From positions 1-27,816 of IMG/VR virus record IMGVR_UViG_3300046522_000290: a stretch of DNA of 27,816 bases; one strand, written 5' to 3'. The notes beneath the pieces were generated by a model. It searched no databases and was not told where the DNA came from. It was given only the letters and a program-made list of their open reading frames with translations. Source of the stretch: a virus. Positions 1-7,124 of the stretch are shown here, in pieces. The position numbers and the translations under genes were made by a program. Position 1 is the first letter of the stretch. The number at the start of each line of letters is the position of its first letter.

Positions 1-2
1 AC

Positions 3-155
3 GGGGACGGCCTGTATACGCTTTCCGTATTGCTGGCGCGCGTCATCCAAACCGAATGCGACACGACCATAGAACGCGACGCCATGGCGGACGCGGTCAT
101 GCAGATCGTGCGCCGCGAAATCACATCATTGGAAGATATCAAGGAGTCGGCATGA
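3..155 (+). CDS. C-terminal end of an unidentified phage protein (partial)
   Basis: An open frame enters from the window edge and ends at a TGA that overlaps the ATG of the next gene (ATGA junction). The visible 50 residues begin GDGLYTLSVLLARV and end DIKESA. They are mixed hydrophobic and acidic with no recognisable motif. The AAGGAG serving the downstream gene lies inside this frame, typical of a compact phage operon. The family cannot be assigned from this fragment. Confidence 0.6.
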   Translation, partial: GDGLYTLSVLLARVIQTECDTTIERDAMADAVMQIVRREITSLEDIKESA

Positions 156-790
156 CAACCGTTTGCGGCGTTGGCAGTCATTCGCACAGCGACAGGGGAC
201 ACGACTTCTACGCGACGCCGCGAGAAGCCACAGAGTCCTTGCTGGCCATCGAAGACAAATGGCTTCCGCACAAGGGCGCCGTGATCGGCGAACCAGCGAT
301 TGGCGATGGCGCGATATCCCGCGTTCTGCTGAACGCCGGTTACCCCGTTCTCGGTATGGACGTTGTGGACCGTGGAGTCAGGGACACATTGATTGGCGAC
401 TACCTAACCGGCCCCAACTACAGCTTTGACGCCATAGTGACGAACCCGCCGTACAAGCTCGCTCGCGAGTTTGTCGATAAGGCACTTACACAAGCGCCAT
501 ATGTCGCCATGCTGCTACGGCTCGCATTCCTGGAAGGCATGGCGCGCAAGCCATGGTTCGAAGCCGCCCCGCTCGCTCGCGTCCATGTGTCTTCGCGCCG
601 GTTGCCCATGATGCACCGGGACGGATGGGAAGGGCCGAAGTCTTCGTCTGCCGTGTGTCACGCATGGTTCGTTTGGGACAAGCGCCATGAAGGCGCGCCC
701 GTCATCAAGTGGTTTGACTGGAAACAGCATGCAGCCCCAACCGCAGCGAACGACAACGCGCCCGCCGAGACGTTCGCCGCCGCCGCTTAA
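152..790 (+). CDS. Putative N6-adenine-type DNA methyltransferase
   Basis: A 212-residue protein with the two hallmarks of class I adenine methyltransferases. EPAIGDGAIS (about residues 47-56) fits the SAM-binding motif I, and NPPY (98-101) is the catalytic motif IV. The N-terminal DFYATP stretch is common in phage Dam-like enzymes. No restriction partner is nearby, so protecting phage DNA or regulating expression is the likely role (inference). The ATG at 152 is chosen because AAGGAG lies 5-10 bases upstream and it overlaps the previous stop; the frame is open further 5' but that part reads as low-complexity Arg/His. The C-terminus contains AANDN, a motif that recurs in four other proteins here. 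Target sequence unknown. Confidence 0.75.
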   Translation: MTTVCGVGSHSHSDRGHDFYATPREATESLLAIEDKWLPHKGAVIGEPAIGDGAISRVLLNAGYPVLGMDVVDRGVRDTLIGDYLTGPNYSFDAIVTNPPYKLAREFVDKALTQAPYVAMLLRLAFLEGMARKPWFEAAPLARVHVSSRRLPMMHRDGWEGPKSSSAVCHAWFVWDKRHEGAPVIKWFDWKQHAAPTAANDNAPAETFAAAA

Positions 791-1118
791 CCCGATTGGT
801 GTTTGCTTCATCTGCAAGCGCCGTCACGACAACATGGGATACGCGCCATCGGACCGTCACCCGGTGCGTTGGCTATGTCTCGAAGACTTACCGCACGGAA
901 AGGCCGCGTACAAAATGAAGACGCGCGACATGGACGTATTCGAACAGAAGGCGCTTGTTGAAGGCGCGTTCGCGGCTGGCGCCTACCTCGACAAAGTCGG
1001 GCAAACCGACCTCGCCAAGCTGAACGAAGACCAGTTCTTCGAAGTATTCGTCAAGTTCATGGCTGGTTACGAAGTCACGATGAAGAACAATTTCAACGAA
1101 CTTAAGGAGACGTTTTGA
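729..1118 (+). CDS. Small Cys-pair phage protein (DUF6511-like)
   Basis: A 129-residue protein starting at an ATG inside the end of the methyltransferase gene (62-bp overlap). It has a basic Pro/Arg-rich N-terminus, then a short CFICKRR Cys pair with a later Cys at RWLCLEDLP, suggesting a small zinc-binding site. The rest is a helical, acidic region (KALVEGAFAAGAYLDKVG). The pattern reminds me of the DUF6511 phage proteins, but this is memory-based and weak. There is no clear Shine-Dalgarno site, so translational coupling to the upstream gene is likely. Function unknown. Confidence 0.55.
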   Translation: MQPQPQRTTTRPPRRSPPPLNPIGVCFICKRRHDNMGYAPSDRHPVRWLCLEDLPHGKAAYKMKTRDMDVFEQKALVEGAFAAGAYLDKVGQTDLAKLNEDQFFEVFVKFMAGYEVTMKNNFNELKETF

Positions 1119-1119
1119 T

Positions 1120-1500
1120 ATGACAACGAACACCACTTCACATTCGCAGATTTCCAATTCCGTTCTTGCTACGTCAAACGACGTTCTGGACGCTTTACAG
1201 AACAAGAGGTCTATCGATGCAATGAACGCGCTGTGTCTGTCATTCGTTGCATGGTGCCGACTCTTCGCCGAGTCAAACGACACAGATTTTAATTGGGTAT
1301 TCGACGGCACCGTTGCGCATCTTCATAAGATGAAGACCGTTTCCCTACCAATGGGGGCAATTGGAGACGCAAACATTGCGAAGCATGATCCAAACAAGGA
1401 TATGGAAGACTTTCAAGCATGGCTTGAAGCGACGCCGCTACCCCCCGGCTTCGATCTTTCAAACGCTCTCGCGGAATTTCGCCAAGAGCGGAATAAATAG
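1120..1500 (+). CDS. Hypothetical protein, 126 aa
   Basis: The ATG at 1120 follows AAGGAGA by about nine bases, one base after the upstream TGA triplet. The N-terminus is Ser/Thr/Asn-rich, followed by a likely helical body (residues 20-60) with several Trp and Phe, and an acidic C-terminus ending RQERNK. No family recognised. Its stop overlaps the GTG start of the next gene, so it belongs to the same transcription unit. Confidence 0.6.
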   Translation: MTTNTTSHSQISNSVLATSNDVLDALQNKRSIDAMNALCLSFVAWCRLFAESNDTDFNWVFDGTVAHLHKMKTVSLPMGAIGDANIAKHDPNKDMEDFQAWLEATPLPPGFDLSNALAEFRQERNK

Positions 1501-1742
1501 TGGCGGTTCTGCCGCCTGAGTGGGAAGCCGCTGTAGCGGAAGCCGGTAAGCGGCTCTCACTGGCACGGGGTGACGTTCCCCCGTGTCCGGCCTGTTACGA
1601 AGGCCAACAAATCCAAATCATAGATTGGTTTGCAACGCCGATGGCTTGGCGTTGCCGCAAGTGTAGCACCGAATTCGCTTATGAGCCGTCCACCCGTCCC
1701 GGCGTATGGGACTCGATTATCAGGGAATTGAACAATGCCTAA
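1500..1742 (+). CDS. Small zinc-ribbon protein, 80 aa
   Basis: The start is GTG at 1500, sharing one base with the previous TAG. Two CxxC knuckles at residues 29/32 (CPAC) and 52/55 (CRKC), separated by a beta-like segment, form a classic four-Cys zinc ribbon. Such ribbons are common in small nucleic-acid-binding phage proteins. A role beside the ProQ-like protein and primase in replication or RNA metabolism is inference only. Confidence 0.6.
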   Translation: MAVLPPEWEAAVAEAGKRLSLARGDVPPCPACYEGQQIQIIDWFATPMAWRCRKCSTEFAYEPSTRPGVWDSIIRELNNA

Positions 1743-2148
1743 TCCGTCGTCCCCCGTTCAGAAGATGCGCGAAACGCTGGTTGCTCGCTTTCCCAAGTGC
1801 TTCATGCCGAAGCGCGCCGACAAGCTCCCGCTGGCGAAGGGTATTCGACAAGCCGTGATCTCGGCGGCGCCAGACCTTGACCCGCTACTTATCGGCGCCG
1901 CTATTCGCGACTACGTCCATGGGCGCAAGTATCAAGACGCGCTGGTTATGGGTGCAATGCGCGTTGACCTGGACGGCCAAGAAATCGAAGCGGTGACGCA
2001 AGCGGACGCCGCATGGGCAAGAATGACATTGGAGCATTTGGAAGCACGATGGGAAAACCACAGACAGAAGCAGACGCATCGCGCGAAATCGTCTCGCTCG
2101 ACCAAGTCCCCCAACACAGACACGCCGACATTATCGCCGCCCTCTTGA
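1735..2148 (+). CDS. ProQ/FinO-domain RNA-binding protein
   Basis: A 137-residue protein. Residues 15-105 show the ProQ/FinO signature in order: RFPKCF (19-23), a LPLAKGI segment (31-37), a helix ending in IRDYVHGRKYQDALVMGA (57-74) and RVDLDGQEIEAVTQADA (76-92). ProQ/FinO proteins bind structured RNAs, favouring intrinsic-terminator hairpins, and act as RNA chaperones in sRNA regulation or plasmid copy control. The basic, Ser/Thr-rich tail (115-137) is an additional RNA-contacting candidate. It overlaps the upstream zinc-ribbon gene by 8 bp, and a second short frame overlaps its end. A phage copy next to the primase could act on phage or host small RNAs (inference). Confidence 0.85.
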   Translation: MPNPSSPVQKMRETLVARFPKCFMPKRADKLPLAKGIRQAVISAAPDLDPLLIGAAIRDYVHGRKYQDALVMGAMRVDLDGQEIEAVTQADAAWARMTLEHLEARWENHRQKQTHRAKSSRSTKSPNTDTPTLSPPS

Positions 2149-2222
2149 GCGCATTTCAGATGCACATAATCGAAATCAAAGACGGCAACGCAACGCGATA
2201 TGAATTGGAAGACAGTGATTGA
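2049..2222 (+). CDS. Small overlapping hypothetical protein, 57 aa
   Basis: An ATG at 2049 with GGAAG a few bases upstream opens a frame that overlaps the last 100 bases of the ProQ-like gene out of frame and overlaps the start of the primase gene. The protein has a helical centre (HADIIAALLSAFQMHIIEI) and an acidic C-terminus. It fills the gap between the two larger genes and would couple their translation. No family recognised; a purely incidental frame is possible but less likely given the tight packing. Confidence 0.5.
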   Translation: MGKPQTEADASREIVSLDQVPQHRHADIIAALLSAFQMHIIEIKDGNATRYELEDSD

Positions 2223-4536
2223 CTCTCCCTACGCCAGTGCAGGCGCAAGACTCGTAGACAACGGTTACAGCGCAATCCCGATTTTGCCCGGCTCTAAACG
2301 GCCGGGCATTTACTCAATGAAGAACTGGTACGGAACGAGCGACTGGCAACGGTTCTGTGATCGATTACCAACCGCAATCGAAACCGACATATGGAGCAAA
2401 TGGCCGGAAGCCGGCGTATGCGTCGCGCTAGATCACCAGTTGAAGGTTATCGATATCGACACAGACGACGGCGACCTCATGGGCGCCGTTCTATCGGTCC
2501 TGCCAGACAGCGAAGTTAAGAAGCGCGGCGCTAAGGGTTTCAGCGCGTTCTATCGCGGATCGCCGGCCATTGTCTCGGCGCCGTTCAGCGTCAACGGCGA
2601 TAGGATCGTTGATTTGCTCTGCCATGGCCGGCAAACGGTCTTGCCCCCGACGCTTCACCCGACAACCGGGCGCCCGTATGCGTGGGTATCGAGCGACACG
2701 CTCTTGAATACCGATATCGACTCCCTGCCCGTGCTTCCCGACAATATCGCCGAGTTGATCGCCGAAGCTCTGGCGCCATACGGCTATGAACCCGCCGAGA
2801 ACCGCGCCTTGCAGGAAGGCGACGGCGACACGCTTTGGCGTGAAGTCAACGAAACCGCTCTGTTGAACCTCGATAAGTGGGTGCCGGCGTTGCGTCTGCC
2901 AGACACGCGCAAGAGCGGCGGCGGTTACCGTGCTGTTGCCGAATGGCGCGGCGTCGAAAATGCCAACCTGTCGTTTCATAAGGACGGCATTACCGATTGG
3001 GGTAACAACGAAACGCACACGGCGATCAACGTCGTTATGCAGGCATCGCGGGCCGATCTCTACAGCGCAACGAAATGGCTTGTTGAACAGCTCGGCTTTG
3101 AACGGCCTAGCGATGACTTCGACGTGGCCGGCTTCGTTGCGCGTGCCAAGGCGAAGGCGGCGCCTATTGAAAAGCCGCTGGTTGCCCCCGAACCTATGGA
3201 CACGGAAGAGCCGATAGAGCCGGTTAGGCGTGACCCGACCGTGAACGCACCGCGCAAGGCGCAAGGGCTGGACCCTTTCGACTATCGCGAACAAGGCGGA
3301 TTGCTCGGCGAACTGACAAAGTGGATTCTCGATACGTCCCGCGTGCCAGTGCCAGAGTTTGCGACCATCGGCGCGATTGGCTTCCTGTCGGCGTTCTACG
3401 GCCGGCGCTATGTGACACCAACCGACCTTGGCTTGAACACTTACCTGGTTGGCGTTGCCGGTCCCGGCTTCGGCAAGGATCACCCGCGCAAGTGCGTTGA
3501 AATGCTTGGCCACATGGCAAAGCTTCCATGGTTGATCGGACCGAACGAAGTAACCAGCGATTCCGCGATTGAAAAGATTGTGCGTCGCCGGCCGTCGTTC
3601 GTCATGCCATGGGATGAAATCGGCGCAGTCTTCCAATCCATGAACGCGAAGAACGGCGCCGCGTGGTCCCGCTCGGTGCGCAAGTCGTTGCTTGAACTGT
3701 TCAGCCGTTCAAATGGTCTATGGACTGGCAAAGAGAAGGCGGACGAAAAGCAGGATAGCAGCGGCGACCCGGTTTGGTATCCGACTGTCTCGCTTATCGG
3801 CTTCTCTACGCCGATGGACTTTTACGAAGGCATCACAGAGTCGAATTTGAAGGACGGCTTTCTTGCTCGCCTTACGCTTGTCGTCGCGAACAAGCGTCCG
3901 CCGCGCAAGGACGGAAGATCCATTTTGAAGCCGCCACAGGCGCTAATCGGCCTGATTAACGACCAGATCACCGCAGCGCCGAAGATGGGGCAATTCAACA
4001 ACGCCGCCATTCGCGATCCCAAGTCGCAACCTGAAATGTACGCCGCCGGCTGGTCATCAGAGGCAAAGGCGAAGTGGAAGGGCATTGAAGAGTGGCAATT
4101 GTCATTTATGGACGAGCGGCCGGAATTCGAAGGTATCGTCGGCCGCACGGCCGAACAGACATTGAAGTACGCGACCATTCGCGCGATCTCACGCGAACCG
4201 ACGACGCCGCGCATTGAAGTGGACGATATCGAATGGGCTTATGCCATCGTGCAAAAGTCCATTGATATGATCGATGAAGGCGTGCGCGAACATCTGTCCG
4301 GCTCTGACTTCGAAGCGCTTCACAAAGTAATCTTGAGCAACATCGCATCGGCTGGTGACGAAGGAATCGCGCGATCTCAGTTGATGCGCAAGGCCGGCAT
4401 CAAGCAAGCCAAGCCGAACGAGTATGACGGCGCTATCAAGTGGCTAGAAACGTCCGAACAGATTGAGACGAAGCTGTCCAACGGCACAAAGGGCGGGCGC
4501 CCAGGAATTCGATATTTTGCAAGGGAAGCGGCATGA
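2200..4536 (+). CDS. Bifunctional primase-polymerase / helicase-type ATPase
   Basis: A 778-residue replication protein. Residues 10-200 match the Prim-Pol (archaeo-eukaryotic primase-like) domain: VIDIDTDDGD supplies the metal-binding Asp pair (D85, D87), and the stretch around 143-163 (GRQTVLPPTLHPTTGRPYAW) is the family's nucleotide-binding strand. A linker follows, then an ATPase module with a Walker-A-like GPGFGKD at about 421-427 and a Walker-B-like FVMPWDEIGAVF near 468-478, as in phage primase-helicase proteins of the DUF3987 kind. The C-terminal 70 residues resemble a winged helix. It probably primes and unwinds phage DNA. The start overlaps the previous frame, and the stop overlaps the next ATG (ATGA). 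Confidence 0.85.
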   Translation: MNWKTVIDSPYASAGARLVDNGYSAIPILPGSKRPGIYSMKNWYGTSDWQRFCDRLPTAIETDIWSKWPEAGVCVALDHQLKVIDIDTDDGDLMGAVLSVLPDSEVKKRGAKGFSAFYRGSPAIVSAPFSVNGDRIVDLLCHGRQTVLPPTLHPTTGRPYAWVSSDTLLNTDIDSLPVLPDNIAELIAEALAPYGYEPAENRALQEGDGDTLWREVNETALLNLDKWVPALRLPDTRKSGGGYRAVAEWRGVENANLSFHKDGITDWGNNETHTAINVVMQASRADLYSATKWLVEQLGFERPSDDFDVAGFVARAKAKAAPIEKPLVAPEPMDTEEPIEPVRRDPTVNAPRKAQGLDPFDYREQGGLLGELTKWILDTSRVPVPEFATIGAIGFLSAFYGRRYVTPTDLGLNTYLVGVAGPGFGKDHPRKCVEMLGHMAKLPWLIGPNEVTSDSAIEKIVRRRPSFVMPWDEIGAVFQSMNAKNGAAWSRSVRKSLLELFSRSNGLWTGKEKADEKQDSSGDPVWYPTVSLIGFSTPMDFYEGITESNLKDGFLARLTLVVANKRPPRKDGRSILKPPQALIGLINDQITAAPKMGQFNNAAIRDPKSQPEMYAAGWSSEAKAKWKGIEEWQLSFMDERPEFEGIVGRTAEQTLKYATIRAISREPTTPRIEVDDIEWAYAIVQKSIDMIDEGVREHLSGSDFEALHKVILSNIASAGDEGIARSQLMRKAGIKQAKPNEYDGAIKWLETSEQIETKLSNGTKGGRPGIRYFAREAA

Positions 4537-4646
4537 CAAAAGACGAAGCCTTGAAAGAATTGGCGAAGCTCATTCAAGAGCGCGGTAGCAAACCATCAAC
4601 CGGGACCGGCGCGACGGCTAAAGGCGGCAGAAAGGCGGACAAATGA
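4533..4646 (+). CDS. Very small basic protein, 37 aa
   Basis: ATG overlaps the primase stop and the TGA overlaps the next ATG, a double ATGA junction. An amphipathic helix (DEALKELAKLIQERG) is followed by a Gly/Thr/Lys-rich tail ending GGRKADK. AAGGGAAG lies just upstream as the Shine-Dalgarno. The exact chaining of starts and stops argues it is translated. Function unknown; the basic tail could contact nucleic acid. Confidence 0.55.
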   Translation: MTKDEALKELAKLIQERGSKPSTGTGATAKGGRKADK

Positions 4647-4936
4647 ACACAGTAGACCTGTCAGACACCCTGCCCGCCGGGTCATTGCTCGTTATCGAGC
4701 AAGGCGAGTACAGCGATTTCAGCACAGCGGCACCGGTACGCATGTTGCGGGACGCGACCAAGCGCGCCTTGGTGCAAGAGTACGTCACACAGTACACGCC
4801 AGAGAACGGCACATGGTACAACGCCGAACCGGACCCGGACTCGTTTCTGCCGTGGATGGTGCGCGCCGGCTATGTCGAAGCCGTTGACCATGTGAACACG
4901 TGGCACGTTGGCAGCTATGGGAGGTTTCACCCGTGA
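4643..4936 (+). CDS. Hypothetical protein, 97 aa
   Basis: Starts at the ATGA junction and ends overlapping a GTG (GTGA). The sequence is acidic and aromatic-rich (ENGTWYNAEPDPDSFLPWMVR) with a C-terminal His/Trp segment. The middle (RMLRDATKRALVQEYVTQYT) is probably a helix. No known family recognised; position in the operon suggests an accessory early function. Confidence 0.55.
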   Translation: MNTVDLSDTLPAGSLLVIEQGEYSDFSTAAPVRMLRDATKRALVQEYVTQYTPENGTWYNAEPDPDSFLPWMVRAGYVEAVDHVNTWHVGSYGRFHP

Positions 4937-5181
4937 AGTGCAAGGACATTCCAGACCAACCGATTATCCAGTTTCTCGCGTCGCTAAACGGCCGTTGGGC
5001 TAATTGGTGGACCGATCACCCCGCAAGCGTTCTTAATGCCATGCCGGTGAATACGCCGCCGAAGCTCGGACTCGCGAAGATGCGCATGCTTATGCGCCGC
5101 AATCTGGTCGATGGGTGCAATTGCGGCTGTCGCGGTGACTTTGAGTTGACGCCGCGCGGTCAGAGCATGGTGACCGCATGA
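4933..5181 (+). CDS. Small winged-helix-like protein with Cys motif, 82 aa
   Basis: I choose GTG at 4933 because GGGAGG lies eight bases upstream and the GTGA overlap with the previous gene matches the operon style. The second half, PKLGLAKMRMLMRRNLVDG then CNCGCRGDF and ELTPRG, looks like a winged-helix recognition segment followed by a wing with three closely spaced Cys. This suggests DNA binding, perhaps with a metal. I have seen similar short proteins in phages without known function. Confidence 0.55.
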   Translation: MKCKDIPDQPIIQFLASLNGRWANWWTDHPASVLNAMPVNTPPKLGLAKMRMLMRRNLVDGCNCGCRGDFELTPRGQSMVTA

Positions 5182-5339
5182 AGCTTCCCACTTGGATTCC
5201 CCGCGTCGCTCGTCCCCATCATAAGGAATGGGGCGAAACATGGGATGCGATGGACGACAACGAACGCCGAGTGTCGTTCCTTATCGACGTTCTGGCCTGC
5301 GTTGCGTTCCTCTGTTTTCTCGCTGTCTGCTTGTCCTGA
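5178..5339 (+). CDS. Small single-pass membrane protein, 53 aa
   Basis: ATG overlaps the previous TGA. A charged N-terminal half (PRVARPHHKEWGETWDAMDD) is followed by one strongly hydrophobic segment, FLIDVLACVAFLCFLAVCLS, which runs to the C-terminus. The expected topology is an N-terminal cytoplasmic domain with a C-terminal membrane anchor. It could be a superinfection-exclusion or membrane-tethering factor, but nothing specific identifies it. Confidence 0.55.
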   Translation: MKLPTWIPRVARPHHKEWGETWDAMDDNERRVSFLIDVLACVAFLCFLAVCLS

Positions 5340-5350
5340 AAGGAAGTCAA

Positions 5351-5722
5351 ATGTTCAAGTGTCCCAACTGCCGTCGCACAACCCTCTTCCGTTCGCGGTG
5401 TCTGCATTGCCAGCGACCGCGCGACAACTCGGCGCCGGCCGAAGCATCAGCATCGCCCCCGGCCGATAGCGGCTTCGACATGGCCGGCTTTGCCGTGGGT
5501 ATGGCAACCGGGTTGCCCATTAGCCCCGTACACGGGTTTTCCATGGGCGCTGTGATCGGCGCGTCTATGCACCAGTCCAGCGAACCGGCGCGCGCCGAGA
5601 CGACGCCAGACACCACGACAACGACGACCTATGAATCGTCTTCGTCTTCGTCATCGAACTATGACTCGTCGCCGTCTCCAACGTTCGATAGCAGCCCGTC
5701 AATCGACACCAGTTCGTTTTGA
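5351..5722 (+). CDS. Zinc-ribbon protein with Ser/Thr-rich tail, 123 aa
   Basis: ATG at 5351 follows GAAAGGAAG by a few bases. The N-terminus carries CPNC (4/7) and CLHC (17/20), a rubredoxin-like zinc ribbon. The middle (about 45-75) is Gly/Ala/Met-rich and mildly hydrophobic, possibly membrane-associating. The C-terminal 45 residues are almost entirely Ser, Thr, Asp, Pro, including runs of Thr and Ser. The TCG/TCT-rich repeats could be a site of slippage. Unknown function; a ribbon plus a disordered tail suggests an adaptor. Confidence 0.6.
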   Translation: MFKCPNCRRTTLFRSRCLHCQRPRDNSAPAEASASPPADSGFDMAGFAVGMATGLPISPVHGFSMGAVIGASMHQSSEPARAETTPDTTTTTTYESSSSSSSNYDSSPSPTFDSSPSIDTSSF

Positions 5723-5729
5723 CAACAAC

Positions 5730-5801
5730 CCTGACAATTACCCCGGCAACAACTCCGAAACCCCTACAGGCCAAGGGGGTTGTTGTTAGGTTATTGTCAG
5801 G
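5730..5801. repeat. Nested inverted repeats in an intergenic region
   Basis: The outer arms CCTGACAATTACC (5730-5742) and GGTTATTGTCAGG (5789-5801) match at 12 of 13 positions. An inner pair CAACAAC (5747-5753) and GTTGTTG (5779-5785) is perfect. Together they can form a long two-part stem around a C/A-rich loop. The right arm lacks a T-run, so this is more likely a protein-binding site, an RNA structure or an origin element than a simple terminator. Confidence 0.5.
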
Positions 5802-5810
5802 CCGAAAACA

Positions 5811-5850
5811 AAAACCTACCGCTGTGATATCAGATACTTAGGTAGGTTTT
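5811..5850. repeat. Perfect 10-bp inverted repeat, possible weak terminator
   Basis: AAAACCTACC (5811-5820) and GGTAGGTTTT (5841-5850) are exact reverse complements around a 20-base spacer that itself contains the palindrome GATATC. With TTTT on the 3' side it may act as a weak terminator for the upstream operon; the long loop also allows an operator role. Confidence 0.4.
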
Positions 5851-5856
5851 ATGTTA

Positions 5857-5886
5857 TTGTTGGTCATATATATTTATCCCTATATT
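5857..5886 (+). promoter_or_regulatory. Possible promoter before the VRR-NUC gene
   Basis: TTGTTG (5857-5862) and TATATT (5881-5886) are 18 bases apart in an AT-rich stretch, the only such stretch in this part of the operon. Transcription would begin very close to the AAGGAA site and the ATG at 5899. Consensus match is partial, so this is tentative. Confidence 0.3.
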
Positions 5887-5898
5887 TAGAAGGAACTT

Positions 5899-6351
5899 AT
5901 GCGAGATAGTTTATATACGCGAGAAAACCCAACAACCCGCCGCGCGTGGTTCGCACCGAAGGAAGAACCGAAAGAACACCGGATACCCGAATGGCGATTG
6001 CAAGCGGCCTGCGTATCGGAATTCCATAAGCTTCAAGACGCCGGCCACGATTTCTTGCTTGCCGGTGACATGGGCGGCTTGCAGACCTCGAAGAGCCAAG
6101 CGGGCATTGCTAAACTCACAGGTTTAGAACAAGGCGAACCGGACCTTAGATTGTACTTCCCCGGTCCATTTCTCGGCTTGATCGAATACAAGGCCAAGGG
6201 TGGCCGTTTGAATGCCGCACAGATCACCAGACATGACCGCCTACGCGGTTACGGCTTCGACGTGAGGGTAGTTAAGGCGGACACGCCGGAAGAGGCTGTA
6301 CGGCTCTCTCTGGCCATTTACCGCGAATGGGCAAAACGCACGTTGCACTAG
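5899..6351 (+). CDS. VRR-NUC domain nuclease
   Basis: A 150-residue protein whose C-terminal 75 residues carry the VRR-NUC (PD-(D/E)XK superfamily) signature: GEPDLRL (79-85) with the metal-binding Asp at 82, then LIEYKAKGGRL (94-104) with E96 and K98, and Q108 a few residues on. Stand-alone phage VRR-NUC proteins are thought to be structure-specific endonucleases that process branched DNA in replication or recombination. The ATG at 5899 is preceded by AGAAGGAAC. It is the first gene after the repeat-rich gap, so it may head its own transcript. Confidence 0.85.
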   Translation: MRDSLYTRENPTTRRAWFAPKEEPKEHRIPEWRLQAACVSEFHKLQDAGHDFLLAGDMGGLQTSKSQAGIAKLTGLEQGEPDLRLYFPGPFLGLIEYKAKGGRLNAAQITRHDRLRGYGFDVRVVKADTPEEAVRLSLAIYREWAKRTLH

Positions 6352-6355
6352 ACCC

Positions 6356-6384
6356 CGAAATCGGTAATTTCGCGTACCGATTTT
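6356..6384 (+). promoter_or_regulatory. Overlapping, mutually exclusive hairpins
   Basis: CGAAAT (6356-6361) pairs with ATTTCG (6367-6372), while AAATCGGTA (6358-6366) pairs with TACCGATTT (6375-6383). Both share bases, so only one can form. It lies in the 51-base gap before the next gene. It may be an attenuator-like switch, a weak terminator, or an operator. Confidence 0.35.
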
Positions 6385-6402
6385 AGGGAAAGATTTCAAC
6401 CA

Positions 6403-6606
6403 ATGTTGCCGCTCTACACGATTTACAACTCCCCGGTTGATTATCCGGGGAAGTTTGTTGTTCGAAAGTTTATCCTCGATACGCCGACCGATGAAGTTTG
6501 GGTAGGCGACACGCTCGCACAGGCTCGCAACGTTATTCCGGTTGGCCTCGTCTGCATGTCACGTGCTGCCAGCGACGAAGCACATATCGTTGAGGTTTGG
6601 CTATGA
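6403..6606 (+). CDS. Hypothetical protein, 67 aa
   Basis: ATG at 6403 follows a GGGAAAG-like site. The protein is beta-rich (YTIYNSPVDYPGKFVVRKF) with a segment reading VGDTLAQARNVIPVGLVCM. Its stop overlaps the ATG of the Cys-cluster protein. No family can be named. Confidence 0.5.
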   Translation: MLPLYTIYNSPVDYPGKFVVRKFILDTPTDEVWVGDTLAQARNVIPVGLVCMSRAASDEAHIVEVWL

Positions 6607-7124
6607 GACAGTGCGGTGACTGTACGCTGTGTTGCCGGCTGTTGCCCGTGCGTGAACTGGATAAGCTCGCTGGCCAGAACTGCCGCTTTATCAAGTTCAA
6701 GCGCGGATGCACGGTCTATGCCTCCCCGGTGATGCCCAATAGCTGCAAGCTCTGGTCCTGTCGCTGGCTTGTGGACCCGGAAGCTATCGACCTCCCCCGC
6801 CCCGATCGGTCTGGCTACGTCGTGGACCTGATGCCCGATTTCGTCATGGCACAGGACAACGAAACCGGTGAAGAGCATCGCATTGAAGTCGTCCAGGTAT
6901 GGGTTGACCCGGCTCGCTTTCGATCCATCCACGATCACCCGGCGCTGAAAATCTATCTGAACAAAGTTGCTGAAAATGGCATCGCCGCGCTATTACGCTT
7001 CGATAGCCAGAAAGCCATTGCTGTGTTGCCTCCCGCCATGACCGGCGGCGTTTGGCATGTTCAAGACGGCACCAAAGACCGCGAACACACGATAGGGGAG
7101 ATTCTTGGCTATGATAGTCATTGA
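6603..7124 (+). CDS. YkgJ-type cysteine-cluster protein
   Basis: A 173-residue protein with an N-terminal CxxCxxCC cluster (C4, C7, C10, C11) plus C27, C36, C48 and C53, the layout of the YkgJ/UPF0153 zinc- or iron-chelating family. I take ATG at 6603, which gives the ATGA overlap with the previous gene; a TTG six bases upstream is an alternative. The C-terminal half has a beta-rich region (KAIAVLPPAMTGGVWHV). Family members probably bind Fe-S or zinc; the role in phages is unknown. Confidence 0.65.
   Translation: MRQCGDCTLCCRLLPVRELDKLAGQNCRFIKFKRGCTVYASPVMPNSCKLWSCRWLVDPEAIDLPRPDRSGYVVDLMPDFVMAQDNETGEEHRIEVVQVWVDPARFRSIHDHPALKIYLNKVAENGIAALLRFDSQKAIAVLPPAMTGGVWHVQDGTKDREHTIGEILGYDSH

Noticed and set aside
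56-151. N-terminal extension of the adenine methyltransferase frame
   Set aside because: Arg/His-rich translation of another gene's coding bases; ATG at 152 has AAGGAG and an ATGA overlap.
2491-3636. 381-codon minus-strand open frame opposite the primase gene
   Set aside because: Antisense shadow; product is compositionally odd and the plus-strand reading has recognisable primase motifs.
5228-5350. N-terminal extension of the zinc-ribbon protein frame
   Set aside because: The upstream part overlaps the small membrane protein in another frame, and the ATG at 5351 has its own AAAGGAAG site and starts the CPNC knuckle normally.
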